Source: Jaltomata sinuosa
Taxonomy: Eukaryota; Streptophyta; Magnoliopsida; Solanales; Solanaceae
Reading direction: 5' to 3'
Assembly (NCBI GenBank): GCA_003996215.1
Contig: QJPP01007524.1
Location: 1 to 64,000 of the forward strand
Length of the DNA stretch: 64,000 nt
The position numbers and the translations under genes are program-made. The notes under the pieces were generated by a model. The model worked only from the letters and a program-made list of their open reading frames with translations. It had not been told where the DNA came from and did not search any database. Shown piece after piece: positions 1-11,843 of the stretch. How positions within the stretch are numbered: position 1 is the first letter of the stretch; every line of letters starts with the position of its first letter.

Positions 1-882
1 AAAGGCGTATACAACAGCCAGCAGCTCCTGTTCTGTCACTGTGTAGTTCTTTTGCGCCCCATTCAATGCTTTACTAGCATAATAAATGGGGTGAAAAAGT
101 TTGTCTCGCTTCTGTCCCAGAACAGCTCCAAGCGCCACACCACTCGCATCGCACATTACTTCGAACGGTTTGGACCAATCCGGGGCAATTATAATAGGAG
201 CATCCACTAGCTTTTCTTTCAGGCATTCAAACGCCCTCAAGCACTCAGCATCAAATACAAATTTCGTCTCCTTTTCAAGCAACTTGCACAATGGGGTAGC
301 AACCTTAGAGAAATCTTTGATGAACCTTCGGTAGAAACTGGCATGACCAAGAAAACTCCTCACACCCTTTACTGAAATGGGTGGAGGTAGTTTCTCGATG
401 ACTTCAATCTTGGCTCTATCCACCTCTAGACCTCTCATAGATATTTTGTGTCCTAATACAATGCCTTCTTTCACCATGAAATGGTATTTTTCCCAATTCA
501 GCACGAGGTTTGACTCTTCACACCTTTGCAACGCCTGACCCAGATTAGCCAAGCAATCATCAAATGCATCACCCACTACCGAAAAGTCATCCATGAAGAC
601 TTCCAATGTGTTCTCCACCATATCAGAAAAGATAGACATCATGCATCTTTGGAAAGTTGCAGGAGCATTGCAAAGACCAAAGGGCATGCGTCTAAAAGCA
701 AACGTACCATAGGGACAGGTGAACGTGGTCTTCTCCTGATCTTCCGGGGCGATAGATATTTGGTTGTACCCCGAATATCCATCTAAAAAACAATACCAAC
801 CTCTTCCAGCTAATCTATCCAGCATCTGATCCATAAAGGGCATGGGGAAATGATCACGGAGAGTACAGGAGTTTAGCTTCCG
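1..882 (-). pseudogene. Athila-1 reverse transcriptase core and start of RNase H (partial)
   Basis: The minus frame stays open from the stop at 883-885 to the window edge. It carries the RT palm with an FMDD catalytic box (variant of YxDD usual in Athila), then the RT thumb and the beginning of RNase H. Bases 1-430 are nearly identical to 16530-16951 of Athila-2, which keeps only this last part. The piece is separated from the upstream polyprotein by one stop codon where a conserved tyrosine is expected (MD-Y-RK). With that stop and the others upstream it cannot be translated as one polyprotein. Confidence 0.8.
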
Positions 883-1881
883 TTAATCCATACAGACTCG
901 CCAGCCCGTGACAGGTCTTAATGGAATCAGCTCATTTTTGTCATTTGCTACCACAATCATTCCTCCCTTCTTAGGAACACATTGCACTGGGCTTACCCAT
1001 TTGCTATCAGAGATTGGGTAAACCACTCCAACATCGAGCCATTTGATGATCTCTTTCTTCACCACCTCTTGCATTGGCGGATTCAGTCTCCACTGGTGCT
1101 CGGTGGTGGGAGTGCAATTTTCTTCTAGCTGTATCTTATGAGTACAAATACCTGGTGGGATGCCAATAATATCTGCAATGGTCCAGCCGATTGCTCTCTT
1201 GTGTCTCCTCAGAGTGGATAATAACGCTTCAACTTGAGATTGCACAAGGTCTGTCGCGATGATTACTGGTAAGGTATCTTTGTCACCCAGAAATGCATAC
1301 TTCAGATGGCCCGGCAACTCTTTCAACTCTAATACCGGCGCTTCCTCAATAGAAGGCTTTCCAGGAGGTGTTGGTCTGTTCTTTAAATCGAGATCCAATT
1401 TCTTTGGGGCGTAACCATATGACCCCAATCCAACCATAGCATTTACAATTTCCTCATAATCTTCGACGCCATCATCATCGAAATTCATCATAACTGCTGC
1501 CAATGTCTCTACAGCAAGTCTCTCTTCAACAAAAATGATCACATCAGATTCTGCAACAACATCAATAACCGAGATGACATTCATGTCCCTCGGTTGCTTC
1601 ATTGATCTGCACACATTAAACTTCACTACCTCATCGTTCAACCTGAAAGTCAACTCGTTGCTCTCCATATCTACCAATACTCTTTCGGTTGCCAAGAAAG
1701 GTCGTCCCAAAATAATAGGGACTTCGAAGTCCACTTCGAGGTCCAAAATCACGAAGTCTGCCGAAAATATGAACTTCCCCACCTTCACAAGTACATCATA
1801 CAAAATACCAACCGGGCGTTTCACCGATCTGTCAGCCATCAATAACCTCATAGTCGTCGGTTTGGGGGCTCCTAAGCCCAA
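883..1881 (-). pseudogene. Athila-1 protease C-terminal half, linker and RT N-terminus
   Basis: 332 open codons continuing the gag-pol frame after a TAG at 1882-1884. The start holds the second half of the retropepsin fold (GRPFL motif near residue 59); a linker follows; the end is the RT fingers region, with the PVQCVPKKGG segment typical of Ty3/gypsy. It ends in TAA at 883-885 inside the RT. In the family this polyprotein is cleaved to give protease, RT-RNase H and integrase. Athila-2 lacks this whole interval. Confidence 0.8.
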
Positions 1882-3885
1882 CTACCGGTAGATGGCTAAC
1901 GGCATCAAGTTTATACTAGCCCCCAAGTCACAAAGAGCCTTGGCAAACTTAAACTCCCCTATGGTGCAAGGAATAGTGAACTCACCCGGGTCTTCTTTCT
2001 TTTGGACCAGCGACCTTGATGAAATGGCGCTACAATGGTGGAGGTTGTCTTCCGGTTCAAAACTTACCGACCTCTTCTTTGTGATCAAGTCCTTCATGAA
2101 CTTGGCATAACCGGACATTTGTTCAAGCGCATCCACCAGAGGGATGTTTACTGATATCTGTTTGAGCATGGTCATGAAGCTCAGGAACTTTCTATCTTCC
2201 ACTTTCTTCTTCAACCGTTGTGGGAAAGGAGGTGGTGGCCGAGGCATCATAGTTGGAAGTTTTTCAACTTTCTTGCTTTTATCCGTGAGCACTTGAGTAG
2301 CATCTTCTTCCGCGCCGGGTTTTTCAACAGACACTTTCACACTCTTATCTACCATATTTTCAGCATCTACTAACTCATCTTTCTCAGCAACGCTACCTTT
2401 CTGGGTCTGAATTACCGGATGTGATTCTGATACTGTCTTACCACTTCTGGTGGTGATTGCCATACAATTTCCGTCGTTTCTCGGGTTTTGAATGGTGTCA
2501 CTCGGCAATGTTCCAGCTTTCCTTTGATTTAGAGACGCCGAGACTTGACTCATTTGTTGCTCTAACTGCTTGATTGAGGTGGAATGAGAATTAACCAACT
2601 GACTCAAGGATGATAATTCAGATTTCATTTCCTTGACTCCGGAGTCAGTAGATTCCACCTTCAACAACATCTTTGCCATCATATTCTCTAACTTGGACGT
2701 CCCTGTATCATTGCTACTTCTTTCTCGGTTACCAGGTGGCACGTACAACCCACCTCTATCTGTTTTATTCATCCAGTTCCCCTGATCACGGTCTCTGTAG
2801 CCAGCTTTTTCATAATAGTTGTCCTACTGATAGTTCCGACCTTGGTTTCCATGGCCATTGGCCTGGAAACCCCCCAAATAATTCGCCTCCTCATCAGACT
2901 CGAACTCTGCTGCTCTACTTTGGGAACCCACAACTTTCACTTTCTCCATGTCTCCAGACAGCAAATGTTTTGTCAATAGGTCCATTTGCATTTTCAGATG
3001 GGCCATATCTTGGTCCCGCTCTTTCTCTCTCCTGCGTTGATCTGCTGACATACCGATTGCATGAGTGCTAGCAGCCATCTCTGTGTCCCGTGTATGCCAG
3101 GCCCTATTGGTTTTAGTGAGCCGGTCCAGAATAGATGTGGCATCGATAAAAGTAAGACCCATAAACGCTCCACCTGCTGCATTATCCAGTGTCGGCTTGG
3201 TAGCCGAATTTAGTGCCCTGTAAAATGTCTGCATCAGAAAATTGTCGGTCAACTAATGGTTAGGGCATTGTGTCAGCTTCTTCTTGAACCGTAACCACGT
3301 CTCATGTAACGCCTCATGAGGTTGTTGTCTGAAATTGCTAACTTCATCCCTCAATTGTATCATCCTAGAAGGAGGAAAGAACCTTTCTAGGAAAGCTCCT
3401 TTCAACTCTCCCCAAGTTGCGATAGAGTCGGGGATTAGCTCTGTCAACCATAACGCTGCCTCATAAAATAGAGACAATGGAAACAACCTGAGTCTTATCG
3501 CGGTCTGACTTACTCCAGGAAATTCAAACGACTTGCAGATACCCACGAAATTCATCAGGTGCCGGTTTGGATCATCAACAGCCATACCACGGAACAGTCC
3601 CTTTAAGTTCAACAGCTGAAGCATAGTGCTAGTTATGTTGAACTTGGCCCTGGGCGCTAGTGGAGGAAGAACAATGGCGCCCGTAGCACCAACTCCGTCT
3701 AATGCAGTATCATCTTCTATATCTTCAGCATTTAAGTGATGCTGATCATGTTGAGCCTGCTGCTCTGCAGCGAGCCTTGCTGCCTCCGTTTGTTGTGCAG
3801 TCATGGTTTGCCTTAGTGTTCTTGCGAGCTCGGGGTCGTAGGGTAATATTGGTTCTCCCGAGCGTCGGGTACTTGGCATGCACAA
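1882..3885 (-). pseudogene. Athila-1 gag and N-terminal protease, interrupted by in-frame stops
   Basis: Gag capsid-type region starting at the methionine of MPSTRR (about 3879), the start also found in Athila-2; the open frame reaches 3885. All pieces are in one frame: stops at 3253-3255 (TAG where Athila-2 has CAG), 2824-2826 (TAG where Athila-2 has AGG) and 1882-1884 (TAG; Gln expected). The capsid-like part has the DDPNRHL and FLERFFPPSR segments; a proline-rich, basic stretch lies near 2200-2260. The protease active-site triplet D-L-G lies at about 1929-1921. Gag would package element RNA in cytoplasmic particles. Broken; the role is known only from the family. Confidence 0.85.
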
Positions 3886-3985
3886 CTCAGTACCCTGTAA
3901 TAAACAAAAACAACAAATAAAATTAAAATCAGGAAATATGACTAAGAGTTAAATAAACACACCAGACTTAATAAACAACCGTATT

Positions 3986-4002
3986 CCCCGGCAACGGCGT
4001 CA
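3986..4002 (-). other. Primer binding site, tRNA-Asp type (Athila-1)
   Basis: On the plus strand these 17 bases match the 3' end of plant tRNA-Asp, including CCA, with one mismatch (T for C near the 3' end). Five bases separate it from the LTR edge. This fixes the element as minus-strand, with its 5' LTR on the right. Confidence 0.85.
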
Positions 4003-4932
4003 AAATTTGATACGCCCAAATTACGACTCCAATTACGAAGCGTAAGCGGTCGCTGTCAAATATAGAACCCAACTAAGGTTGGGGTCGATCCCACAAGGAA
4101 TAAGGTGCAAATTAAATCGATAGTGAATTAAGTGACTAGTAGTCGATAGTTTCCGGTAAATTGGGGGGGTTTTGTGTGAATAATATTTAACCACAGAAAA
4201 TAATAATGTGCGATTAATAATTAATATGAGAGTGAACTAGGGAAGTGTTCATCATGGCGTCGTAACAATTTTGACTCAAGGCTTAACCGGGTCCGCTCTA
4301 TATGCATATCACGATGTGATTGAATTCATGGTATCGTCTAAATGTTTCTCAACCAATTAGACAAATTTCCTTTTCAATTCTCTCGAACTTGAAAAGGTGA
4401 ATTTTCTTATTTCAATCCTAGACATCAAGTAGATTAATCTAGTTACAACATTAATCATGAGACGAGAGTTGGTAGTCTCGAATCCTTGTAGTTAATCAAA
4501 TTTCTCGATTTTAATTTCTTTACTCAAGCAAATTAAACCTAGGCATGTTCTAATGTTTGCAACCACTAGAAAACGTTAGTAATTGAATGATTAACCACGT
4601 GACAATATAAAGATTGAACCCTACGCTACCCGGAATCTATATAGCTACTTTTGCCATGGCTCCCACAACCCTAGTTGTGGGAAGTTAGTTACTCATGCTA
4701 TTAGGAAAAGAGAAGAAATTCATATTCATAATAAAGAGAAAAGATTCTTACAAAATAATGAACACAAGCTTCAATTTATCCAAGAACAAGAATCCAAGAT
4801 CCCAAGAACAATGGAAGAACAAGAGAAGAAAAGAAGACAAACGTATTGTGTCGTGTTTTTCTCTCCAAAACTTGCTCAAAATAATCCTAGAACTATTGGG
4901 TAATTAATAATTAAAATAAACCTAACACAGGG

Positions 4933-4940
4933 TATTTATA
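4933..4940 (-). promoter_or_regulatory. LTR TATA box (Athila-1)
   Basis: TATAAATA on the minus strand, in the same place as in both Athila-2 LTRs (9946-9953, 19799-19806). Transcription would run leftwards through the primer site into gag. The palindrome array begins about 45 bases upstream of it. Confidence 0.65.
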
Positions 4941-4984
4941 GTAGTCCAGGAAATAAAGTCCAAAAATAGGATTTTCGGAATCCC

Positions 4985-5330
4985 GCGTCGCGTCTGACGG
5001 GTCGCCTGACGGGCTGTCAAGCATGTGACGGGCCGTCACTCCAAGCCATCGTCACTATCCAGTGCTTGCTATCTTTAGCTCTAACTTGACGGTTTGGCTG
5101 ACGGACCATCACCCATGTGACGGGCCGTCACGCCAACCGTCGCTGCTATCCAGTGCAGACTCTCCTTGAGCTCCCACTTGACGGCTTGGCTGACGGTCCG
5201 TCACAGGTGTGACGGGCCATCGTGCCACCGTCGCCGCTATCCAGTGGCTCCTTCAAGTGCTGCCAGGTTTGGTGGCTTGGCTGACGGTCCGTCACAGGTA
5301 TGACGAGCCGTCAGGTCCTCCGTCAAGCTC
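4985..5330. repeat. TGACGG-N-CCGTCA palindrome array in the Athila-1 LTR
   Basis: About four degenerate tandem units of 91-96 bp. Each holds a TGACGG half site, one or two 13-bp palindromes of the form TGACGG-N-CCGTCA with a variable centre base, and a trailing half site before a CAGTG box. The arms are far better kept than the DNA between them. Lies just upstream of the LTR TATA box. Function unknown; TGACG is the core recognised by plant TGA-class bZIP factors, so a regulatory role is an inference. Confidence 0.8.
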
Positions 5331-5497
5331 AACCTTTTTACTTAGCTTGAGTAGTTTTACTTCCTTTTTATCCTTGTCTACATTTCCTGCAAATACAACA
5401 TAAAAACATCAAAAACGACAATGGTTGCTTGAAAACTCACGATTATTCTTAGTTAAAGGAGTCAAAAGTGTCGTAGAATGGAGGCACATCAGATACC

Positions 5498-6202
5498 TTG
5501 GTGGAGGAGAAGTTTAGGGGTGAGGAATACTGGCCCAGTGCTGAGGACATCATGAGTACTTACTTTTCAGCCGATGCCAGGAGGTGGCTGAATTTGATGT
5601 CCTCGAGGATCCGCCCGTCGGGCAATACCATCGATATGACTTATGCTCGAGCTTTGGTAGTGTCTTGTGCTATGCAGGGAATCATTCTAAATGTGAGGGA
5701 ACAGATCATATCTGAGTGGAGAGACTTCTACTGGGGTCCCCAAAAGGGCCCTTTTCTTCTAGGTCTGGTGTCTGAATTGTGTAGATGGGTGGCGGTGCCC
5801 AAGGATGATACTGATAGGGAGGTAGAGATGGATGATGCCTTCAACCCTCTCTGGGTGAAAGTGGTTGCCGCTAAGAATAAGAGGAAGGTGGACAAAAGGA
5901 GGAGCAGCCAGGCTTGCAAGGATGTTGATGTTGATAACACTCTCGTCCCTCATTCCCAGTCCCAGCCCCTGAATACTAGTAGCCAGCTTGAGGAGAACCT
6001 GGCCGCGATTAGGCAATTTATGGTGGGCATTACTGCTGGAGGTACAGTCCCTCCCCCCTCTGCTCAGGACTTTGCAGCACTCCGCAGGAAGTTGGATGAG
6101 AATAAGAAGAAGAGGCATTCTTTGGATTGCATGTTTATCCGAATGTGGAAGACCATTAAGGTCATGTTCACTTGCGCTGCCCCTGGTCAGGAGCTTCCCT
6201 AG
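5498..6202 (+). pseudogene. Putative plant transposon protein domain ORF, 5'-truncated by Athila-1
   Basis: 234 open codons from the first ATG after the Athila-1 LTR; the true N-terminus is probably beyond the insertion. Residues about 15-125 (ARRWLNLMSSRI, ALVVSCAMQGI, QIISEW) match my memory of the putative plant transposon protein domain common in Solanaceae, also found in Athila env-like ORFs. A lysine/arginine-rich patch and a low-complexity segment follow. It ends with its own TAG. Strand is opposite to the Athila elements. Function unknown; it is probably a retroelement accessory ORF and not a host gene. The match is from memory, not a search. Confidence 0.55.
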
Positions 6203-7339
6203 CTTGAACCCGAGGACATACAGGAGTTTCCCTTCTTGAGCGACGATGAGGCCTAGGACCTCTCCCCTCCCTTTTCTTTACAAACACGTATTGCTTTGGG
6301 CTTTGCCCCCATTTGGGGCATGTACTAGATGATGTTTCCCTTTCTCTTTCCTCTTTCATTTTTAAGAACATGGATGCTAGTTTTAGACGATATTTACCTT
6401 CTATACATGATACTTTAGTTCTACTGGTGTTTTCCTGGTTGTACATAGTAGTTTCTAGCTTGACTATCACTTTTAAATGCCCAAAAATGAAAGGAAAAAT
6501 AGGGGAAAATAGGGCAGGGATTCTGTCCCGCCCTTCCGACTATAGCGGTTATCACACTGCTATAGCAGTACCACCGTAGCAAGGAAATTCCCTATATAGC
6601 AAGATCACTATAGCGGTACAGTTCTGCTATGGTGGTCCCGATGGTAGAAGCTTAGAAAATTAAAATTTCCAGTACGGTTTCTCCATACCCATTCCTGGTT
6701 ATCAATGTTAACCTCAAAAATCCCGCCATGGTCTTAAACATAACCTTAAAACCATCCCCAGCACTGGATAATTCAAAACTTAGCATCACTTTATCATCAA
6801 ATCAATTACAAGTTATAAGGGAAAATTGTTCACAGAAACACATTCCTGCTATCATACAAGAATAACTTCCCCCATTTTCCCATGGTTCCCAACCAACCCA
6901 ACTGTCCTGAAATCGGAGTTTCCCCACAGTCACAAGTCTTATTCCCTTATCATCATAACCAATTATAAGTCCCACTCCGAAATATAATACAAAATTTCAA
7001 TTCGAGACACATAGCAATTACATTAACTAAAGCACACAACAATCAAGTTATAACTACTCTCAGACCAGAATGTTAACCGTAAATCAATCAATTACACACC
7101 AACAATTGCAGTCATACAAGTAATGCAACACACATAATTTCAAGCTTCATGTTTCAACAAAATTCAAGTCACTTATACTTCTCTCTATTTGCCCCATGGA
7201 TGACTGTTAGTCGATCATTCGTGCCTTACCACAGCCTCTCATCCATATGCCAATTAGAACCTTCCTGGTTCCAACTTCTCCTGCTTGTGTCCTCCTACCC
7301 GGAGTCAAACAACATCCTTTACTTTGTTGAGATACAAAT
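6203..7339. other. Non-coding remnant of an unassigned retroelement
   Basis: No convincing gene. Contains the TATAGCGG motif cluster at 6538-6650 and then plain AT-rich sequence. Short open frames here show no recognisable domain. Probably the 3' non-coding part of the element owning the ORF at 5498-6202, joined to the chromovirus leader near 7340. Confidence 0.5.
6538..6650. repeat. CTATAGCGG motif cluster
   Basis: About five copies or near copies of CTATAGCGG or its complement, in alternating orientation. The same motif is clustered in the LTRs at 25150-25300, 32570-32710 and 21060-21130. Confidence 0.6.
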
Positions 7340-7529
7340 TAGAATTAGTAGATACCAATTGGACTCAACTCATACAAGCAGGTAACAATTCACATGAAAG
7401 AAATAAAAGAAGAGAGATGTTTCCTAGAATGCTTCATAGCTTCCCAAAGATTAGATGTGGACGTCAACACACCAATCCGCAGGACTCTATTCGATATTTT
7501 TCTCTTTTACTGGGAGACCGGTAACCTAG

Positions 7530-7541
7530 GCTCTGATACCA
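7530..7541 (-). other. Primer binding site, tRNA-iMet type
   Basis: TGGTATCAGAGC on the minus strand, exact match to the usual initiator-Met primer site, two bases from the LTR edge at 7544. Confidence 0.85.
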
Positions 7542-7543
7542 TC

Positions 7544-8371
7544 TGTCACGACCAAACTACTGGGTCGTGCGGGCACCTACTCTAAGCACCTAGATAGGAG
7601 AACCCTTACTACCCGATCCAACAGGTAAATGCGAAAGTTATAAGTAAAAACATAAGAAAGTAACTCTTTTAATGCAAGAAAAGCCATTTACAATATACAT
7701 AACAATAATCCCATTTACAACTTGAGAACAACCCACCCTAGGAACTAGTCTAAAATAGGTACAAGAGCTACTACAGGAGTATACAAGAAAAATGAAAGGA
7801 AGACACAACTTCCCCATGAATCGAAGAGTAGAAGCTGTCGAAGATCACTGTCGTCCTGTACCCAAGAAATATCACTGGTCCTACAACCAGACTATACCCA
7901 AAGAGGTATAGCACGAGTAGTATCAGTACAAATAACACATACTAGTAGGCATCATCAGTAGATCCAAATCCACTACATACCATCATATTAGAAATCAAGA
8001 GAAATATGAAATAATTTACAATACTTCATTCCTTCAATCACCACTTTTACCACTAATGATATTATACTAAGAACTTATGCGCTCTGTCCCAAGCCTTCCT
8101 ACCCCGTTCTGCTACCAACTCCACCACTCAGAAACCCTATACCTGACAGCTATGACTTTTCGAGTCACACCTACCCCTAGACTTCCCAAGTCACACTTAC
8201 CCCTAGACTTCCCAATTCACACTTACCCTTAGACTTCTTAAATATGTCGTGACCTGGACTACCCCTCCATTATCCAAGTCAATCACTATGACTCAATGAT
8301 CTGAGATGACACCCAACTTTCCAACAACTAGACCACATACACTTATGTTACTATATACAAGTAGCTGGTCC
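7544..8371 (-). repeat. Inverted-repeat arm 1 (chromovirus LTR terminus)
   Basis: First 828 bp of the LTR, repeated in opposite orientation at 21251-22078 with many substitutions. Both arms span from the LTR end to a GGACCAG/CTGGTCC breakpoint and have the same length. Confidence 0.75.
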
Positions 8372-8728
8372 ATCCGGGGACCCCCTTAGGACAACTACCT
8401 AACCCATAACAACAACCAGCCAAAAAAATCTCAGACTCTCAGTCTTCCATCTAACTTATCAACCATAGAAACAGATTCAACCACTATTTAAATAATGAAC
8501 AATAATCATGACAACACCCTCTTAGAGTCACCTGGATCAACTAAGGATCCCTATACTAACACATAAGTGTTAACATGCTATGCCCGATCCACCCCAGGAC
8601 CATCCTCACATTTAAGTGTAACAATCCGGCCTCTTAAGGACTAATATAATCAATTATAGATTCAACAATCAGCTCGGTCCACTTATGGAACCATTGACAA
8701 ACACAGTCAATAAAGTATAATTAAACAT

Positions 8729-8858
8729 GTACCAAATGTGGTACCCGAGCCAACCAATATAAACCTGTACCAGGTGTGGTACCTGAGCCAACCGTTAGTA
8801 TCCTGTACCAAGCGTGGTACCTGAGCCAACCATTAGTATCTTGTACTAGGTGTGGTAC
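8729..8858. repeat. GTACCA-N4-TGGTAC palindrome array
   Basis: Four copies at a spacing of about 38 bp (8729, 8767, 8805, 8843), each a 16-bp interrupted palindrome followed by a conserved GAGCCAACC or AAGCCAACC. The equivalent array recurs with three copies at 40-bp spacing in both LTRs of the complete chromovirus. Confidence 0.8.
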
Positions 8859-9006
8859 CCAAGCCAACCAAATGTCACACAAGCCAATAGTCAATAATTA
8901 AGTAAATAAAAAAACACTTGTAAAATCAACAAGCAATAGTCACATTCATTTCACATAATTGACACTCCAAATACTTGGACATTCATAACTTCATCCCCTG
9001 AGCATG

Positions 9007-10399
9007 TGATACGCCCAAATTACGACTCCAAATACGAAGCGTAAGCGGTCGCTGTCAAATATAGAACCCAACTAAGGTTGGGGTCGATCCCACAGGGAAT
9101 AAGGTGCAAATTAAATATATAGTGAATTAAATGACTAGTAGTCGATAGTTTCCGGTAAATTGGGGGGTGTTGTGTGAACAATATTTTAACCAATGCAAAT
9201 AATAATGTGCGATTAATAATCAATATGAGAGTGAACTAGGGAAGTGTTCACCATGGCGTCATAACAATTTTGACTCAAGGCTTGACCGGGTTCTCTCTAT
9301 ATGCATATCACGATGTGATTGAATTCATGGTGTCGTCTAAACGTTTCTCAACCAATTAGACAAATTTCCTTTTCAATTCTCTCGAACTTGAAAAGGTAAA
9401 CTTTATTATTTCAATCCTAAATATCAAGTAGATTAATCTAGTTACAGCATTAATCATGAGACGAGAGTTGGTAGTCTCGAATCCTTGTAGTTAATCAAAT
9501 TTCCCGGTTTTAATCTCTTTACTCAAGCAAATTAAACCTAGGTATGTTCTAATGTTTGCAACCACTAGAAAACGTTAGTAAGTGAATGATTAACCACGTG
9601 ACAACATAAAGATTAAACCCTACGCTACCCGGAATCTATATTGCTACTTTTGCCATGGCTCCCACAACCCTAGTTGTGGGAAGTTAGTTACTCATGTTTG
9701 CAAAACAAAGAATGAAGAAATAGTATTCATAATAATAATAAAGAGTTCTTACAAAAGAGATGAACACAAGCTTCAAGCTTTTCAAGAACAAGAGTCTAAA
9801 ATCCCAAGAACGATCAAGAACAAGATGATCAAGAAGAACACGTGATTGTGTAGTGTTTTCCTCTCGAATTCTCGCTCAAAATAATCCTAGAACTATTGGG
9901 TAATGAATTTTTAATGAATAATTCATGAAATAACCTAACTTAGGGTATTTATAGGAGTCCAGGAAATAAACCCAAAAACGTTCGGAATCCGCGTCGCGCG
10001 TACTGCCTCAACTTGACGGTCTGGGTGACGGACCGTCGCATGCTTGACGGACCGTTACAGTGGCCATTGCCACTAGGCAGTGTGCTGCCTCATCTTGATG
10101 GTCTACTTGACGGACCGTCGCATGCTTGACGGACCGTCACAGTGGCCGTCACCACTAGGCAGTGTGCTGCCTCAACTTGACGGTCTACTTGACGGACCGT
10201 CGCATGTGTGACGGCCCGTCATGGTAGCCATCACTCTTAACCAGTGGCGCTCTTTTGATCCTTTTTCCTTTCTTTTCTACGTTTGTCGCTATTTCCTGCA
10301 ATTCCAACATAAAACATCAAAAACGACAACGGTTTCTTGCAAACTCACGATTATTCTTAGTTAAAGGAGTCAAATATGCCGTAGAATGGCGGCACATCA
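9007..10399 (-). repeat. Athila-2 3' LTR (1393 bp)
   Basis: TGATACGCCC to GGCACATCA. On the minus strand this is the downstream LTR, next to the PPT. TATA-like TATAAATA at 9946-9953. Palindrome array at 10012-10250 with 82-bp units. Confidence 0.92.
10012..10250. repeat. 82-bp TGACGG palindrome array in the 3' LTR
   Basis: Three units beginning CTTGACGG or CTTGATGG at 10012, 10094 and 10176. Each has the pattern half site, palindrome, palindrome, half site, then a CACTAGGCAGTG box. Confidence 0.85.
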
Positions 10400-10412
10400 A
10401 CACCCTCAACTT
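10400..10412 (-). other. Polypurine tract (Athila-2)
   Basis: AAGTTGAGGGTGT on the minus strand, directly next to the 3' LTR; expected site of plus-strand DNA priming. Confidence 0.55.
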
Positions 10413-11843
10413 AAAACGTTCGCTTGTCCTCAAGCAACATGACAACAAAAACAAAAAGATGACTCAACTAAGACTCGTGTCACTAGCAAATCATGGCCCA
10501 TCAACAGTTCATCCGATTTTAAATCAAGCCACCCCCCGGTAGCACACAAATGTATTCAACATTAACTTGCAAGGATCCAAACATGTCATTCCGATATGAT
10601 AGAACATTCTGCATACACACGCGCAGCTATCCTAACAGTCAATAGATAATATGGAGATCTTGGTGCCCTCACCACAAAGAAGTCCCACACACAGAATCTA
10701 GGACTAGGTAAGACGCTCGCACTCACAAATGATTTCAAACAGTGCACATGCGATGCCATAAGCTTGCCCTTACTATTCTATTTCAGTTCTTTAGAAAGCC
10801 GCTCGGGATCACTACAGGACTTGTTTTGGCTTGTAATGAGGCTTCGGGTGTAGGTAGGATGCGTTTGGGGAATAGTGACCAAACCCTCCTTGGAATCACC
10901 GACCTACTATTTCCACATAACTTTACTTTGTCCATCCTTATTCACCTCTTTATTTCCTTGTTTCTTGCAAACAGGTGCGGCCTCTTTATTTTGACAACTC
11001 TTTTTAATTCTTTTTCGTTTCTTTTTCTTTCTTTTCTTAGACACACACCCGGAGTTTTCATTCTCTTCACAACCAATCTTATCCATCCAAATTTTCTTAT
11101 CATTTACCTCTATAGTAGCCACCCTCAACTTAGGCTGATTGCCTGAGTTGAGGTGCACGATGTCCAAGGAAGGACCAGGGCCAAAATAGTGATTCAAAGT
11201 TTAAACAAGGAACGGTGACTGGTTATTGAAAGAACAGGGTCAATTTTGGCTCAAATAGGGATCAAAGGGATTATTTACATTTGGACGGTCTTATAGGCTA
11301 GGTGGACTGCACACAAAAAGGGCCTGTGATCCTTTCCTAAGCAACCAACTTCAAACTTAACAAAATAGACCGGGCAAGTTCTAGATGCATGCACAGAGTA
11401 AGAATTTATAACAATATGCTCACACACACTTGGCACCAAGAACCATACCACTACCAACTATCAAGACAACAACTCGGCTTAAGCATACTTATTCCAATCA
11501 TAACCACACAATGACATCCAAGGATCCAGACAGTCAATCATTTCAAACATAAGTACAAAATATTTTTCAGAGGGGGCTCTTTTTAGTTAAATTTTTAAAC
11601 AGCCATGCTTGCTACGGACATCATAATTTTTAAAATTTAAACGACAACCTAATCATGTCGGTTCTACTAGATAGCACACCGGAGGAAAAGAAACACGGCA
11701 ACAAAAACCTCCGGTGGTGTTGAAACACGGCAACAAAAACCTCCGGTGGTGGTACTCCTACCCCTAACAAAATAATTTAGCATTGTCCTCAATGCTCAAG
11801 GAAACATATATTCAGAATAAAGGAATAGGGGTACCTGGGAAAC
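10413..11843 (-). other. Athila-2 3' non-coding region
   Basis: No credible ORF between the env-like ORF and the PPT, as usual for Athila. Contains a roughly 34-bp tandem duplication near 11687-11755 built on a CCTCCGGTGGTG core, and a pyrimidine-rich stretch near 10980-11040. Confidence 0.6.

Larger units (their letters stand above)
1..5491 (-). mobile_element. Athila-1: Ty3/gypsy Athila-lineage LTR retrotransposon, 5' part
   Basis: Minus-strand element: 5' LTR at 4008-5491, primer binding site at 3986-4002, then gag, protease and RT reading leftwards; the element leaves the window at base 1, so integrase, env-like region and 3' LTR are not seen. Athila assignment rests on the gag style, the CDLGAS protease motif, the FMDD reverse-transcriptase motif and a tRNA-Asp primer site. 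It is the same family and orientation as Athila-2 at 9007-20252. Five in-frame stops but no frameshift are visible, so it is dead. The five bases after the LTR (GATAC, 5492-5496) would be one target-duplication copy; the partner is outside the window. Confidence 0.9.
4008..5491 (-). repeat. Athila-1 5' LTR (1484 bp)
   Basis: Starts TGATACGCCC and ends GGCACATCA, so TG...CA borders. Homologous over most of its length to the two Athila-2 LTRs (1393/1394 bp). The extra length comes largely from its palindrome-rich tandem array at 4985-5330, which has about four units of 91-96 bp rather than three of 82 bp. The TATA box is at 4933-4940 on the minus strand. Confidence 0.9.
7340..9006 (-). mobile_element. 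Truncated chromovirus-like element: leader, primer site and first LTR half
   Basis: Minus-strand Ty3/gypsy relic related to the complete element at 23418-33066. The leader 7340-7529 resembles 30660-30826; the iMet primer site is at 7530-7541 and the LTR starts at 7544 with TGTCACGACC. No gag remains to the left. The LTR is cut at 9006/20253 by Athila-2 and resumes to about 21250, where it stops short of its own end against an inverted LTR fragment. Identity is clearly lower than between the two LTRs of the complete element, so this is another family member. Confidence 0.75.

Noticed and set aside
8729..8858. Regularly spaced palindromes that might suggest a CRISPR-like array
   Set aside because: Eukaryotic LTR DNA, spacers are similar to each other, no cas genes; it is a tandem LTR repeat.
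10742..11197. Overlapping ORFs of 134 and 96 codons on both strands
   Set aside because: They lie in the Athila-2 3' non-coding region; composition follows a pyrimidine/purine tract and no domain is present.
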